From NCBI GenBank assembly GCA_902579395.1, contig CACHGK010000002.1, forward strand, positions 83,378 to 147,377: a DNA stretch of 64,000 bases, read 5' to 3'. Source of the DNA: an uncultured Alphaproteobacteria bacterium. GTDB taxonomy: Bacteria > Pseudomonadota > Alphaproteobacteria > Methylaequorales > Methylaequoraceae. Under the pieces are notes generated by a model that saw nothing but the letters and a program-made list of their open reading frames with translations, had not been told where the DNA came from and did not search any database. The position numbers and the translations under genes were made by a program. The first letter of the stretch is position 1. Each line of letters starts with the position of its first letter. Shown piece after piece: positions 11,049 through 23,609 of this stretch.

Positions 11049-11897
11049 GTGAATAAAAAGAACTTAATTAATTTATCCTATAAAAAACTAATCGAAGATC
11101 TTAAAGACGATCTTGATGGAGATAATTTGAAAAACGATGTTACTTCAAATATTTTATTAAAAAATTCTGAAACGATAGAATGTATCATTTCTAATAGAGA
11201 ATTTATGGTTATTTGTGGTGTCGAATTTATTACAAATTTCATTAAAAAAAAATTTCCTACAATAAGAACTAAATTTTTCTTCCAAGATGGTGAACCAATT
11301 AACATTAATTCCAAATTGTTCACTTTACGGGGAAATGCAAAAATCATTTTAGGGGTTGAAAGAACAATTCTTAATTTTTTACAACACCTATCGAGTATAT
11401 CAACAACAACTTTCCAATTTGTGTCAAAATTAAAGCATTCAAACACTAAATTACTGAACACTAGAAAAACAACAACAGGATTGAGAAAGCTTGAAAAATA
11501 TGCTTCCGTTATTGGAGGAGCAGTAAACCACAGAATGGGATTATACGATGACATTCTTGTAAAAGATAATCACATTAAAATCTTAGGTGGCATTCAAGAA
11601 ACATTAAAATTTATCAATAATAATAAAATTACTAAATATAAAATAGAATGTGAGAGTTTTAGAGAAGTTTTATTCTCTATATCAAAAGGGGCACATTATA
11701 TCCTTTTAGATAATATGAAGATTTCAGAGATAAAAAAATGTCTTATTTTAAAAACAAAAAATATTATATTTGAAATAACTGGTGGAATAACATTAGACAA
11801 TATCTCAAAATATTCACAGCTTGGGGCCGATTATATCTCGACAAGTAAAATTACAAATTCTCCTAATTCTGTAGATATTGGTTTAGACATAATATAG
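11049..11897 (+). CDS. nadC: Nicotinate-nucleotide pyrophosphorylase (quinolinate phosphoribosyltransferase)
   Basis: NadC converts quinolinate and PRPP to nicotinate mononucleotide, CO2 and pyrophosphate. Signature motifs are LLNTRKTTTGLRKLEKYA with the substrate-binding Arg and Lys, GGAVNHRMGLYDDILVKDNH, and the C-terminal FEITGGITLDNI. The start is GTG, nine bases after nadA. The 282 residues are the normal length. Confidence 0.97.
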   Translation: MNKKNLINLSYKKLIEDLKDDLDGDNLKNDVTSNILLKNSETIECIISNREFMVICGVEFITNFIKKKFPTIRTKFFFQDGEPININSKLFTLRGNAKIILGVERTILNFLQHLSSISTTTFQFVSKLKHSNTKLLNTRKTTTGLRKLEKYASVIGGAVNHRMGLYDDILVKDNHIKILGGIQETLKFINNNKITKYKIECESFREVLFSISKGAHYILLDNMKISEIKKCLILKTKNIIFEITGGITLDNISKYSQLGADYISTSKITNSPNSVDIGLDII

Positions 11898-11923
11898 AAT
11901 TGAAAAGTTCAAGAGGAAGAGAT

Positions 11924-12871
11924 TTGAAAAAAATAAGTTTGATCGGAGCAGGTAATATTGGAACTATACTTGCTTATAATCTATCTAGAAAACACCTAGG
12001 AAATATCCTTATGGTTGACATAATTGAAGGGCTAGCCGAAGGAAAATGTCTCGATTTAGCACAAAGTTTTCCAGTGGAAAACATCAATACAACAGTTGAA
12101 GGTTCCTCTGATATATCGAAAATTGAAGGGAGTTCTGTTGTAATTATAACCGCAGGAATAGCGAGAAAACCAGGAATGAGTAGAGACGATTTAATCGAAA
12201 CAAATCTGTCGATAATGAAAAATATAGGTAATGCAATAAAAAAATACGCATCTTCAGCTTTTGTAATTTGTGTTACAAATCCTCTTGACGCCATGGTTTG
12301 GTCTCTGAAACAAATAAGTGGATTGAAATCTAATATGATCACAGGAATGGCTGGTATTCTGGATTCAGCTCGTTTTAGATTTTTCCTTTCACAAAAACTA
12401 AATATCTCTGTAGAAAATATTCAAACATTAGTTCTTGGAGGACATGGTGACACGATGGTGCCATTATTAGATTATACCTCAGTTAGCGGAATTCCGATTA
12501 AAAATCTTATTGATATGAAAAAAATAGAAAAAAAAGATATTGATCAAATTGTTAGTAGGACCAGAAATGGAGGAGGTGAAATTGTTGCTTTAATGAAAAA
12601 TAGTTCTGCTTTTTTCTCGCCTGCTTGTAGTGCTATAGAAATGCTAGAATCTTATTTATTAGATCAGAAAAAAATCTTACCATGCTCCGCATGTTTGAAT
12701 GGTGAATATGGCGTTAAAGATTTATTTGTTGGTGTGCCAGTTATAATAGGTAAGAACGGCGTAGAAGAAATTATTGAACTTAAATTATCGAGCGAATCTC
12801 AAAAACAATTTACAAAATCAGTCCAATCCGTGTCAGATTTAGTCAAAAAATGTAAAAAATTACTAGTCTAA
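11924..12871 (+). CDS. mdh: Malate dehydrogenase
   Basis: Mdh interconverts malate and oxaloacetate with NAD. The lactate/malate dehydrogenase NAD fold starts with KKISLIGAGNIGTILAYNL. Active-site motifs are GIARKPGMSRDDL with the substrate Arg residues, and GGHGDTMVPL with the catalytic His. I chose the TTG at 11924 because an AGAGGAAGA ribosome binding site lies just upstream and the protein then begins at the usual place (315 residues). An in-frame TTG at 11900 would add eight residues and is possible. Neighbouring sucCD complete a TCA-cycle block. Confidence 0.96.
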   Translation: MKKISLIGAGNIGTILAYNLSRKHLGNILMVDIIEGLAEGKCLDLAQSFPVENINTTVEGSSDISKIEGSSVVIITAGIARKPGMSRDDLIETNLSIMKNIGNAIKKYASSAFVICVTNPLDAMVWSLKQISGLKSNMITGMAGILDSARFRFFLSQKLNISVENIQTLVLGGHGDTMVPLLDYTSVSGIPIKNLIDMKKIEKKDIDQIVSRTRNGGGEIVALMKNSSAFFSPACSAIEMLESYLLDQKKILPCSACLNGEYGVKDLFVGVPVIIGKNGVEEIIELKLSSESQKQFTKSVQSVSDLVKKCKKLLV

Positions 12872-12897
12872 TAAAAAAAATTCATATATATTTTCGC

Positions 12898-12943
12898 TTT
12901 CAGACTTTTAACTTATCTTTGTAGTTTAAAATCAAGTCTGAAA
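12898..12943. promoter_or_regulatory. Inverted repeat in the mdh-sucC intergenic region
   Basis: TTTCAGACTT at 12898-12907 is perfectly complementary to AAGTCTGAAA at 12934-12943, separated by 26 bases. It lies 20-65 bases upstream of the sucC start, between two TCA-cycle genes. It could be an operator or part of an RNA leader structure. It is not a typical intrinsic terminator, because the loop is long and no T-tract follows directly. The function is unknown. Confidence 0.4.
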
Positions 12944-12962
12944 ATAATTTTTGAGGATTTAA

Positions 12963-14132
12963 ATGGATATTCATGAATACCAAGCCAAACAACTATTAGG
13001 CAAATATGGAGTAAATATCCCACCGGGTGAAGTCGTTTATCAGACGCACGAAGCAGAAAATATAGTAACATGGTTGAATGAGGATAAGATTGTAGTAAAA
13101 GCTCAAGTCCATGCAGGTGGTCGAGGAAAATCAGGTGGGGTGAAAGTTTGCTCTAATGATGAAGAAGTAATTCAAACTGTTGATAAAATGATAGGCATGA
13201 AGATTATAACACCCCAAACTTCGGAGGATGGTAAAGTAGTGAGAAGAGTCTACTTGGAAAAAGGGTATCAAATCAAAAATGAACTTTATCTATGTATTAC
13301 AATTGATAGAGAAACTGGTGGTAATACAATAATCTACTCAAAAAAGGGTGGAGTAAACATCGAAGAAGTCTCTGAAAAAACCCCAGATGAAATCTATAAC
13401 ATGAAGATAGCACCAGGCTCTGATTTGTTGACTCATCATGCTAGAACAATTGTTTATAATTTAGGATTAACTGGTTCTGTTGCAAAGCAAGCTCAAAAAA
13501 ATATTCTTGCTATTTATAAGGCATTTGTTTCACTTGACGCAGCAATGATTGAGATTAACCCTTTTGCAATAACAAATGAAAATGAGGTGGTTATTTTAGA
13601 TTGTAAAGCATCTTTTGATGACAATGCTTTATATAGACAAAGAAGCGTGGCTGAGATGAAAGACGAAAATGAATACGATCCATTAGAATTAGAGGCAGCT
13701 AGACATGACCTTAATTATGTTAAGCTGGATGGTAATATAGGACTTATGGTTAATGGTGCTGGTTTGTCAATGGCCACTATGGACATTATAAAATATTATG
13801 GAGGAGAAGCAGCTAACTTTATGGATGTTGCAGGCGCAGCAACTCCTGAAAGGGTGGCTGCAGCTTTTAAATTGATATATAAAGATCCAGATGTTCAAGG
13901 AATTCTTATTAATATTTTTGGAGGTATGATGAGATGTAATGATATAGCTACTGGTCTTGTAAATGCATCGAAAGAGGTAGGTTTAGATAAACCGTTAGTT
14001 GTTAGATTGGAAGGAACAAATGTAGATATGGGTAAGGACATTTTAAAAAACTCAGGTTTTCCTATAAAACCTGTTGATACAATGGAACAAGCAGCAAAAG
14101 ACGTCGTTCAAATGGTAAAGGAAAAAAAATAG
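12963..14132 (+). CDS. sucC: Succinyl-CoA synthetase (ADP-forming) beta subunit
   Basis: SucC with SucD makes ATP or GTP while converting succinyl-CoA to succinate. The 389 residues start with [17 protein letters not shown], the standard ATP-grasp opening of the family. Further motifs are [32 protein letters not shown] and [22 protein letters not shown]-type binding site precedes the ATG. The TAG stop shares a base with the GTG start of sucD. Confidence 0.99.
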   Translation: MDIHEYQAKQLLGKYGVNIPPGEVVYQTHEAENIVTWLNEDKIVVKAQVHAGGRGKSGGVKVCSNDEEVIQTVDKMIGMKIITPQTSEDGKVVRRVYLEKGYQIKNELYLCITIDRETGGNTIIYSKKGGVNIEEVSEKTPDEIYNMKIAPGSDLLTHHARTIVYNLGLTGSVAKQAQKNILAIYKAFVSLDAAMIEINPFAITNENEVVILDCKASFDDNALYRQRSVAEMKDENEYDPLELEAARHDLNYVKLDGNIGLMVNGAGLSMATMDIIKYYGGEAANFMDVAGAATPERVAAAFKLIYKDPDVQGILINIFGGMMRCNDIATGLVNASKEVGLDKPLVVRLEGTNVDMGKDILKNSGFPIKPVDTMEQAAKDVVQMVKEKK

Positions 14133-15007
14133 TGGCTGTATTACTTACAAGAGATTCAAAAATTATCTGTCAGGGATTTACAGGAGCTCAAGGCACCTTC
14201 CACTCCGAGCGCGCTATAGCATACAACACAAATATTGTAGGAGGTGTCACACCAGAAAAAGGTGGATCTAAGCATCTAAATGTCCCAGTTTTTAATACCG
14301 TTGCTGAAGCAAAAAAATCAACAGGTTGTAATGCAAGTGGTGTTTTTGTACCTCCCCCTTTTGCAGCTGATGCAATTTTAGAATCAGTTGAAGCAGAACT
14401 TGATCTTGTTGTATGTATAACAGATGGGATTCCAACTAGTGACATGCAAAGAGTAAGAAGAGAAATGAAAGGTTGTAAAACAAGGTTAGTCGGACCAAAC
14501 TGTCCAGGTGTTTTAACTCCAGGTGTCGGAAAAATTGGAATTATACCTGGTCACATTTGTAAACCAGGCAGAATAGGTGTTGTATCAAGATCTGGGACTT
14601 TGTCATACGAATCTGCAGTTCAAACTGCCGAACTTGGACAATCAACTATTATTGGAATAGGTGGTGATCCAGTTAATGGCACTAATTTTGTTGACGCTCT
14701 CGAATTATTCTTAAATGATTCTGACACTGATGGAATAGTATTAATTGGAGAAATAGGTGGTACTGCTGAAATAGATGGTGCAAACTTTATTAAGTCTTGG
14801 AAAGGTAAATTTAAAAAACCAGTAGCTGCATTTGTTGCTGGTGCAGCAGCTCCAAAGGGAAGAAAGTTAGGTCATGCAGGGGCAATTGTTAATAGTGGGG
14901 ATGAAACAGCTGATGCTAAAAAAGACGCTCTTAAATCAGCTGGTGTAAATGTAGCAGACACCATAACAAGAATTGGCGACGCGATGAGAGAAGCAATGAA
15001 AATTTAA
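14132..15007 (+). CDS. sucD: Succinyl-CoA synthetase alpha subunit
   Basis: SucD carries the phosphorylated active-site His and the CoA-binding Rossmann domain. Visible motifs are [20 protein letters not shown] at the N-terminus, [11 protein letters not shown], and the phospho-His in [13 protein letters not shown] near residue 249. It is 291 residues and starts with GTG overlapping the sucC stop. In many Alphaproteobacteria sucA follows, but here a small ACT-domain gene does. Confidence 0.99.
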   Translation: MAVLLTRDSKIICQGFTGAQGTFHSERAIAYNTNIVGGVTPEKGGSKHLNVPVFNTVAEAKKSTGCNASGVFVPPPFAADAILESVEAELDLVVCITDGIPTSDMQRVRREMKGCKTRLVGPNCPGVLTPGVGKIGIIPGHICKPGRIGVVSRSGTLSYESAVQTAELGQSTIIGIGGDPVNGTNFVDALELFLNDSDTDGIVLIGEIGGTAEIDGANFIKSWKGKFKKPVAAFVAGAAAPKGRKLGHAGAIVNSGDETADAKKDALKSAGVNVADTITRIGDAMREAMKI

Positions 15008-15008
15008 A

Positions 15009-15533
15009 ATGGGTACAAACGCTATCATATCATATTTAGGTGAAAATAAACCTAATCTTATTTCTCAAATAACCTCCTTCCTTACTGATATGGATGGTCA
15101 GTTTTCTGGAGTCACATTCGCCACATTAGGAAGAGTCTGTGAATTAACGATGGTTTATCAAAAATCAGACAAACTGGAAATTGATGAAATCAAAAATGGA
15201 CTGGAAAAGCTAGAATCTGCCAAAAACGGAGAATTTCAAATTAAACTTCTGGAATCTTACACTGATGTTGGGCCTACATCAAAAATCTCTCATAGAATTG
15301 TTCTTTCTGGTGAAGACCAAAAAGGTCTTTTAAATAAAATCATCAAAACGCTCAATGATAATAATGCTCTAATAATTCGAATGAATACTGAAAAAATTGC
15401 ATTTCCTGATAAAACTCAATACATATGTAGATTCGCAATTTCAATAAGAGAAGAAAATGCTCCAGAGTGCTTATCACAAATGGTAAAAGTTGCAGGTGAA
15501 ATGAAACTTACATTCAGGTATGAAACATCGTGA
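15009..15533 (+). CDS. ACT-domain regulatory protein, GcvR-like
   Basis: The protein has two ACT-type domains, about residues 3-80 and 92-172, and no catalytic domain. This matches the glycine-cleavage regulator GcvR family, although the regulated target here cannot be inferred. The first domain contains GENKPNLISQITSFLTDMDG and the second GEDQKGLLNKIIKTLNDNN, both typical ligand-binding ACT helices. It starts one base after sucD and is convergent with xerC, with a single base between the stops. Confidence 0.75.
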   Translation: MGTNAIISYLGENKPNLISQITSFLTDMDGQFSGVTFATLGRVCELTMVYQKSDKLEIDEIKNGLEKLESAKNGEFQIKLLESYTDVGPTSKISHRIVLSGEDQKGLLNKIIKTLNDNNALIIRMNTEKIAFPDKTQYICRFAISIREENAPECLSQMVKVAGEMKLTFRYETS

Positions 15534-15534
15534 T

Positions 15535-16443
15535 TTATTCTGATCTGGGATGATTTTTTTCCAAAATCTTCTTCAAGTGATCATTACTCACTGCAGTGTA
15601 CTTCTGAGTTGTTGACAAAGATGAGTGACCAAGTAATTCTTGAATTGACCTTAAGTCTACAAAATTTTGAAGAAGAAGAGTTGCAAAACTATGTCTCAAA
15701 GAATGAGGTGTAGTATTATTTGGTAAAATTATTCTTTTTCTGATTTGTCTTATTAACCTTTGAATAATTTCTGACTTAAGTCTACCACCTCTTTTACCTA
15801 GATAAATATAATCATTTTCGGAAAAATCAAATGGACATTCCTCTGTCATCTGGTTTATAAATATTTTTAATTCATGAGCTATTGGTATTAAACGAATTTT
15901 TTTTCCTTTTCCTAAAACCCTTAAATCAACTGCGTCTATATCTTTTAGCTTTAGACTTAAAACTTCACTAATTCTGAGCCCATATCCCCACATTAAGATT
16001 ATGAGAGATAAATTTCTCATCCTAATCCATTTTATTTTTTCATTTTTAACCTCATCAATTATTTTGAATATTTGATTCTCAGACAATGGTCTCGGTAAAG
16101 TTTCTATGAATTTTGGACCCTTTATCAATAACAATTTTGAGCTTTTAATTATTTTTTTTTGAATTAAGTAAGTCACAAAACTTTTTAATGAAGATAGAGC
16201 ACGAGCATTAGATCTATGGCCTTTTCCTTTTTTTATTCTTTCAAAGAACCACGCAGATACGTCGTCCTCTTGTAATTGAGAAATCATAAGTGTTGTTACA
16301 TTGGAATTTCTGTAACTCTGTAAGAATTTTAGGAAAGATAAAAGATCTGACTCGTAAGAAATAATTGTATTGAAAGAGAGTCTTTTTTCATTTTTTATCC
16401 ATGATTTCCATCCAGCGAGAATAGTTGATAAATTATTTATCAT
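15535..16443 (-). CDS. xerC: Tyrosine recombinase XerC
   Basis: XerC resolves chromosome dimers at dif together with XerD. It has an N-terminal core-binding domain (about 1-100) and a C-terminal catalytic domain. The catalytic set is visible: Arg in GYGLRISEVLSL, Lys in GKGKKIRLIPI, His and Arg in HSLRHSFATLLL, His in LLGHSSLSTTQ, and Tyr in QKYTAV. It overlaps the DUF484 gene by 11 bases, the usual partner of xerC rather than xerD. It is not associated with the tRNA-Leu islands. Confidence 0.93.
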   Translation of the reverse strand: MINNLSTILAGWKSWIKNEKRLSFNTIISYESDLLSFLKFLQSYRNSNVTTLMISQLQEDDVSAWFFERIKKGKGHRSNARALSSLKSFVTYLIQKKIIKSSKLLLIKGPKFIETLPRPLSENQIFKIIDEVKNEKIKWIRMRNLSLIILMWGYGLRISEVLSLKLKDIDAVDLRVLGKGKKIRLIPIAHELKIFINQMTEECPFDFSENDYIYLGKRGGRLKSEIIQRLIRQIRKRIILPNNTTPHSLRHSFATLLLQNFVDLRSIQELLGHSSLSTTQKYTAVSNDHLKKILEKNHPRSE

Positions 16444-17095
16444 TTGAAAGTTTTATTAATTGTTCTTGCAATACATTGGAAAGAAATAAGATCAAATCAT
16501 AGGCTTTGTTATCAATAAAATGCTTATCACTACTTCCAAAAACTAAAAGTGATTTTGAACCAAGAATTTTTTTACTTAAAGAAAAAATCGCATTAGAGTA
16601 AATTTTTTTATCTAAATTATTAAAAATTCCACTTTTGTGCTCTACCGCATCTACTATCAATTGTGACTCTTCGAAATATATTTTCTCAATATCCTCTGAA
16701 TTTTTATGAATAAAATGAAAACTTTTAGAAAATCTATCTTCACTTGTAACAATATTTATAATTTCAAGATTAAAAACTTTTGGTAAAATATCTATAATGT
16801 GTTTTGTGAGCTCTTGGAATTTAGATATCCTTAAAATATTAATTACTGTTTTATGAATTTTATTTTGAGTTAAAAAATTATAGTGAGCATTATCAATAAT
16901 ATTTTTCTGCTTATTTTTAAGATTTTCAATTATCCAGTCCTTAAATTGTATTACGTTCGTACTATCCTTATCAAAGACTCTAGTATAAGAGGGGAAAAGA
17001 ATTTCATCTAACAGACTTGAATTTTCAATAAAAAATTTAGGATTATTTTTTAAAAATTCAATTACATGTTCATCTTTAATTTTTTTTTTAATCAT
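16433..17095 (-). CDS. DUF484 family protein
   Basis: DUF484 proteins have a GAF-like fold of unknown role and commonly sit next to xerC. Residues 1-25 contain the family opening EHVIEFLKNNPKFFIENSSL, matching the common pattern of a short helix followed by NPDFF. The rest (to 220) is a GAF-like region. It is translationally coupled to xerC through an 11-base overlap and divergent from priA. I can give no biochemical function. Confidence 0.82.
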   Translation of the reverse strand: MIKKKIKDEHVIEFLKNNPKFFIENSSLLDEILFPSYTRVFDKDSTNVIQFKDWIIENLKNKQKNIIDNAHYNFLTQNKIHKTVINILRISKFQELTKHIIDILPKVFNLEIINIVTSEDRFSKSFHFIHKNSEDIEKIYFEESQLIVDAVEHKSGIFNNLDKKIYSNAIFSLSKKILGSKSLLVFGSSDKHFIDNKAYDLILFLSNVLQEQLIKLSNDK

Positions 17096-17164
17096 TCACT
17101 ATAATAATATTTTATTAAAGAGATTAAACAATATTTTCATTAAATAATTTGTTATTATCCTAAA

Positions 17165-19126
17165 ATGATATACGAGATTTTATTACCACTCCCCCTCAAT
17201 AAAACATTTTCATACCAACACCCCTTTCCTTTCAAATCATCCGATAAATTACTAATAGGTTCTTTGGTAGAAGTTGAGTTCAACAAAAAAATTCTTGTTG
17301 GTCTAGTTTCTAATATCATAGATTCTGAAAGTTCGAATAGACCTCTCAAAAAAATTAAAAAAATTTGTAACCCTTTTTTTAATAAAGAAATAATTGAAAG
17401 TATTAATTTCATATCTCATTACACTTGTAATAAAAAATCATTAATATTAAAATTATTCCTTTCTGGTTTTTCTAATAGAACTGATTTTTTAAAAATAAAA
17501 AGTTTAAAAAAAAATAAAAAACTTTCTCTGAATACCGATCAAAAGTCAGCTGTAAAATATTTACTAGAAACAAATTTTAAAAAGTTCACAGTGGTACTTC
17601 TTGAAGGCGTAACAGGATCTGGAAAAACAAGAGTTTATATGAACAAAGCGGAAGAAGTTATTGAGGCTGGTTTTCAATGTTTAATTCTAGTGCCCGAAAT
17701 AATTTTAACTACTCAATGGGTAAAAGAAATTGAAGAAGATTATGGACTTGATGCATTAGTTTACCACTCTTCGATTAAAAAAAAAGAAAGAGAGAAAATC
17801 TGGTTTAATGTTAATCAAAATAAAATAAAATTGATCATAGGCACAAGATCAGCACTTTTTCTTCCATTTTCAAAACTCGGTCTAATTGTTGTGGATGAAG
17901 AGCATGACAACTCATACAAACAAGAGGAACAAACAATTATAAATGCAAGAGATTTTTCAATTTTAAGGGCCAGAAACTCAAATTGTATGATTATTTTGAG
18001 CTCTGCAACACCATCAATAGAATCCAGCTACAATGTAAAAATTAAAAAATTCAAACACCTACAATTATCAGAAAGAGTAAATAATCTCTCTCTTCCAAAA
18101 ATTAATATTATAGATATGAGAAACCAAAAAGATTTAATTTCTAGAGATATAATGGAAATAGTAAGTAAGAATATAAAAAATGGCTATCAAACATTAATAT
18201 ATATAAATAAAAGAGGTTACGCACCATTTGTGATTTGTAAAAATTGTGGTTACACTAAAAACTGTGAGAAATGCAATACATCTCTTGTTCTTCACGATTT
18301 AAAAAATAAAAAGGGATATTTACTTTGTCATCATTGTAATTACAGAGAAGATTTCCTTAATATATGCGAAACATGCGGTTCTGAGGATAAATTTTCATTC
18401 TCCGGAGTGGGAGTTGAAAAAATTCATGAATTAATCTCTAACGAATTTCCACAATCAGAATCATGTATTTTATCTAGTGACACAATCAAAAATCACGAAA
18501 AATTTAAAGATTTGATAACTAAAATCATATCAAATAAAATTAATATTATAATTGGAACTCAACTTATCACCAAAGGTCACAATTTCCCGTTTCTAAAAAC
18601 AGTGATAATTTTAAATATTGATAACCTTCTTAATGACATAAATTTTCGTTCATATGAAAAAACATTTCAACAAATAATACAAGTTTCAGGCAGAGCTGGA
18701 AGAAAGAAACTACAAGGAGAGGTTTTTATTCAAACTTTTCAACCAAATCATCAAGTTATAAAACTATGTAAATCTCAAAACATCAAAAATTTCACTAAAT
18801 GGGAAATAGAATCAAGAAAAAAAAATCTACAACCTCCATTCAAGAGTTACATTTCACTAATTTTGATTTCGAAACTCGAAAAAGAGTTGATATCGTTTTC
18901 CAACATTATTTCAGAAAAAATTAAAAAAACATTTAATGAATTAACTGTTTATGGTCCTGCACCAGCTCTGTTGTATAAAAAAAATCTTGATTTTAGATAT
19001 AGAATATTATTAAAACTTGAAAAATCTTCTAAGATTCAAAATAATATTAAGACTTTTCTAATAAATTTACAAACGCCGAGTAAAGTAAGATTATACATTG
19101 ATGTAGATCCAATAAACTTTATATAA
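17165..19126 (+). CDS. priA: Primosomal protein N' (replication restart helicase)
   Basis: PriA reloads the replicative helicase at stalled forks. The 653 residues are shorter than the usual 730, mainly in the N-terminal DNA-binding region. Walker A is EGVTGSGKTRVYM and Walker B is VVDEEHDNSYKQ (DEEH). Helicase motif III is SSATPSIES. The paired zinc knuckles are CKNCGYTKNCEKCNTS and CHHCNYREDFLNICETCGS. The C-terminal half has the motifs GTQLITKGHNFP and QVSGRAGR. It precedes the ATP synthase operon, as in other Alphaproteobacteria. Confidence 0.97.
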   Translation: MIYEILLPLPLNKTFSYQHPFPFKSSDKLLIGSLVEVEFNKKILVGLVSNIIDSESSNRPLKKIKKICNPFFNKEIIESINFISHYTCNKKSLILKLFLSGFSNRTDFLKIKSLKKNKKLSLNTDQKSAVKYLLETNFKKFTVVLLEGVTGSGKTRVYMNKAEEVIEAGFQCLILVPEIILTTQWVKEIEEDYGLDALVYHSSIKKKEREKIWFNVNQNKIKLIIGTRSALFLPFSKLGLIVVDEEHDNSYKQEEQTIINARDFSILRARNSNCMIILSSATPSIESSYNVKIKKFKHLQLSERVNNLSLPKINIIDMRNQKDLISRDIMEIVSKNIKNGYQTLIYINKRGYAPFVICKNCGYTKNCEKCNTSLVLHDLKNKKGYLLCHHCNYREDFLNICETCGSEDKFSFSGVGVEKIHELISNEFPQSESCILSSDTIKNHEKFKDLITKIISNKINIIIGTQLITKGHNFPFLKTVIILNIDNLLNDINFRSYEKTFQQIIQVSGRAGRKKLQGEVFIQTFQPNHQVIKLCKSQNIKNFTKWEIESRKKNLQPPFKSYISLILISKLEKELISFSNIISEKIKKTFNELTVYGPAPALLYKKNLDFRYRILLKLEKSSKIQNNIKTFLINLQTPSKVRLYIDVDPINFI

Positions 19127-19193
19127 TAAATTTTCAAATATTGATAAGAACATTTTCTTATGCTAATAACAAAGTTAAATTGTAGAGATAGAC

Positions 19194-19736
19194 TTGACTA
19201 AGACATCACAAAATATTAATGAGATATGTACCAGATATGCTAAAGCTCTGATTCTATCTTCGCAAGAAAAGAATCAATTAAAAAGTGTTATGGCCGATTT
19301 CAATAACTTCAGAAATACAGTTAATAAATCTGAAGATCTTTTGAGGTTTATAGAGAACCCACTCATAAATTCTCAAAAAAAATCGAAAGTCATAAGTATC
19401 ATCATTAAATCTCTATCCTACACAGAAACTTTTCAGGGTTTTATTAAAATTCTCACTAGGCACGGAAAAATTTCTCTTTTTGAAAAAGTTTTTTTTAAAT
19501 TTAATAATATTATTGACCAAGATGAGGGTATTACTGAAATCTTCATTACTACAGCAAACCCATTAGAAACCAAAACTGAACAAAAAATCAAAAAGAAACT
19601 TTCTGAATCTCTAGACTTAAAGATTAAACTCACAAAAATTGTTGATACTGAAATTATTGGAGGCGTAATAATAAAAATAAAATCCATAATGATAGACAAT
19701 TCATTAAAATCAAAACTAATAGATTTCAAAATTTAA
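19194..19736 (+). CDS. atpH: F1F0 ATP synthase delta subunit
   Basis: The delta subunit links the F1 catalytic head to the peripheral stalk. The 180 residues have the family opening ICTRYAKALILSSQEKN. The C-terminal motif TEIIGGVIIKIKSIMIDNSL corresponds to the conserved IIGG..I.IGD..ID.S pattern. The start is TTG, with a weak GAGAT site upstream. atpA follows after 15 bases. The order H-A-G-D-C without the F0 genes is the normal alphaproteobacterial split. Confidence 0.95.
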   Translation: MTKTSQNINEICTRYAKALILSSQEKNQLKSVMADFNNFRNTVNKSEDLLRFIENPLINSQKKSKVISIIIKSLSYTETFQGFIKILTRHGKISLFEKVFFKFNNIIDQDEGITEIFITTANPLETKTEQKIKKKLSESLDLKIKLTKIVDTEIIGGVIIKIKSIMIDNSLKSKLIDFKI

Positions 19737-19751
19737 AGAAAGGTAAATTTA

Positions 19752-21288
19752 ATGACAATTGATGCATCTGAAATATCAGAAATACTTAAATCCGAAATAA
19801 AAGATCTAGGGGATAACCCAAAAGTTTCCGAAGTTGGAACTGTTCTAACAGTAGGCGATGGTATAGCAAGAGTGTACGGACTAGACAATGTTCAAGCTGG
19901 TGAAATGGTAGAATTTCCTGGGAAAGTAAAAGGGATGGCCCTTAATTTGGAAGACGACAACGTAGGTGTGGTTATTTTTGGAAGTGATAAATCTATCAAA
20001 GAGGGAGATGTGGTTAAAAGAACAGAATCTATAGTTGAAGTCCCAACAGGCAAATCGCTACTTGGAAGGGTTGTTGACGGGCTGGGCAATCCAATTGATG
20101 GAAAAGGACCACTGAAAAATATAAATTTTAGAAGAGCTGAATTAAAAGCACCTGGAATCATTCCCAGAAAATCAGTTCATGAACCGATGCAAACTGGTAT
20201 TAAGGCAATAGACAGTCTTATACCAATAGGTCGTGGTCAAAGGGAATTGATCATTGGAGACAGACAAACTGGTAAAACATCAGTAATTGTGGACACCATA
20301 ATCAATCAAAAAGAAGTAAATGAGTCGGATGATGAATCAAAAAAACTTTATTGTATATATGTATCAATTGGTCAAAAAAGATCTACTGTAGCTCAGATTG
20401 TTAAGACACTTGAAGACAATAACGCCATGAAGTACTCTATTGTAGTTGCTGCAACAGCCTCCGATCCGGCGCCACTTCAATTCTTGGCTCCTTACACTGG
20501 ATGTGCCATGGGAGAATATTTTAGAGATAACGGAATGCATGCGGTTATTTTTTACGATGATTTATCAAAGCAAGCTGTAGCATACAGACAAATGTCTTTA
20601 TTACTTAGAAGACCTCCTGGAAGAGAAGCATTTCCTGGTGATGTCTTTTATATTCACTCAAGATTACTTGAAAGGGCAGCTAAAATGGGAGAGGAAAATG
20701 GTTTGGGTTCTCTAACATCTCTACCAGTGATTGAGACCCAAGCGGGTGATGTCTCAGCATATATACCCACTAATGTTATCTCGATAACTGATGGTCAAAT
20801 TTTCTTAGAAACTGAATTATTTTTTAAAGGCATCAGACCTGCTGTTAATGTAGGTCTTTCTGTAAGTAGAGTTGGGTCTGCGGCTCAAATAAAAGCTATG
20901 AAACAAGTATCTGGTTCTATCAAACTTGATCTTGCTCAATTTAGAGAAATGGAGTCATTTTCTCAATTTGCATCAGACCTTGATCAATCAACCAGAAATC
21001 TTCTTGAAAGAGGAAGGAGGTTAACAGAAATTTTAAAACAACCTCAATACTCCCCCCTTAAAGTAGAAGAACAAGTTGTAGTTATTTTTTCTGGAGTAAA
21101 AGGTTTTTTAGATAATATTGAAATCTCAGATATCACAAAGTTTGAGTCGTATCTTCTCAAAAAAGTAAGAACTGATGGAAAAATTATTCTTGAAGAAATA
21201 AAGAAAAAGCAGGCAATAAGTGATGACTTGGAAAAAAAACTTAATATATTTTTAGAAAAAACAGCTAAAAATTTCCTAGAGGAAAATA

Positions 21289-21302
<14 letters not shown>
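19752..21302 (+). CDS. atpA: F1F0 ATP synthase alpha subunit
   Basis: The alpha subunit forms the non-catalytic nucleotide sites of F1. The 516 residues have the P-loop [10 protein letters not shown] near residue 170 and the ATP synthase alpha/beta signature in the region [21 protein letters not shown] ribosome binding site, AAAGGTAAA, precedes the ATG. It overlaps atpG by 14 bases. Confidence 0.99.
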
Positions 21303-23603
<2,301 letters not shown>

Positions 23604-23609
23604 ATTGCA

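Noticed and set aside
11078-11554. 158-codon open frame on the minus strand inside nadC
   Set aside because: nadC is unmistakable on the other strand, and the antisense product shows no family features.
15535-16443. XerC considered as the integrase of the tRNA-Leu islands
   Set aside because: Its coupling to DUF484 and its distance of over 40 kb from the islands indicate the housekeeping chromosome-dimer recombinase.
19127-19193. Promoter for atpH (TTGATA with TAATAA, 17-base spacer)
   Set aside because: The -10 match is poor and such pairs are frequent by chance in this AT-rich sequence.
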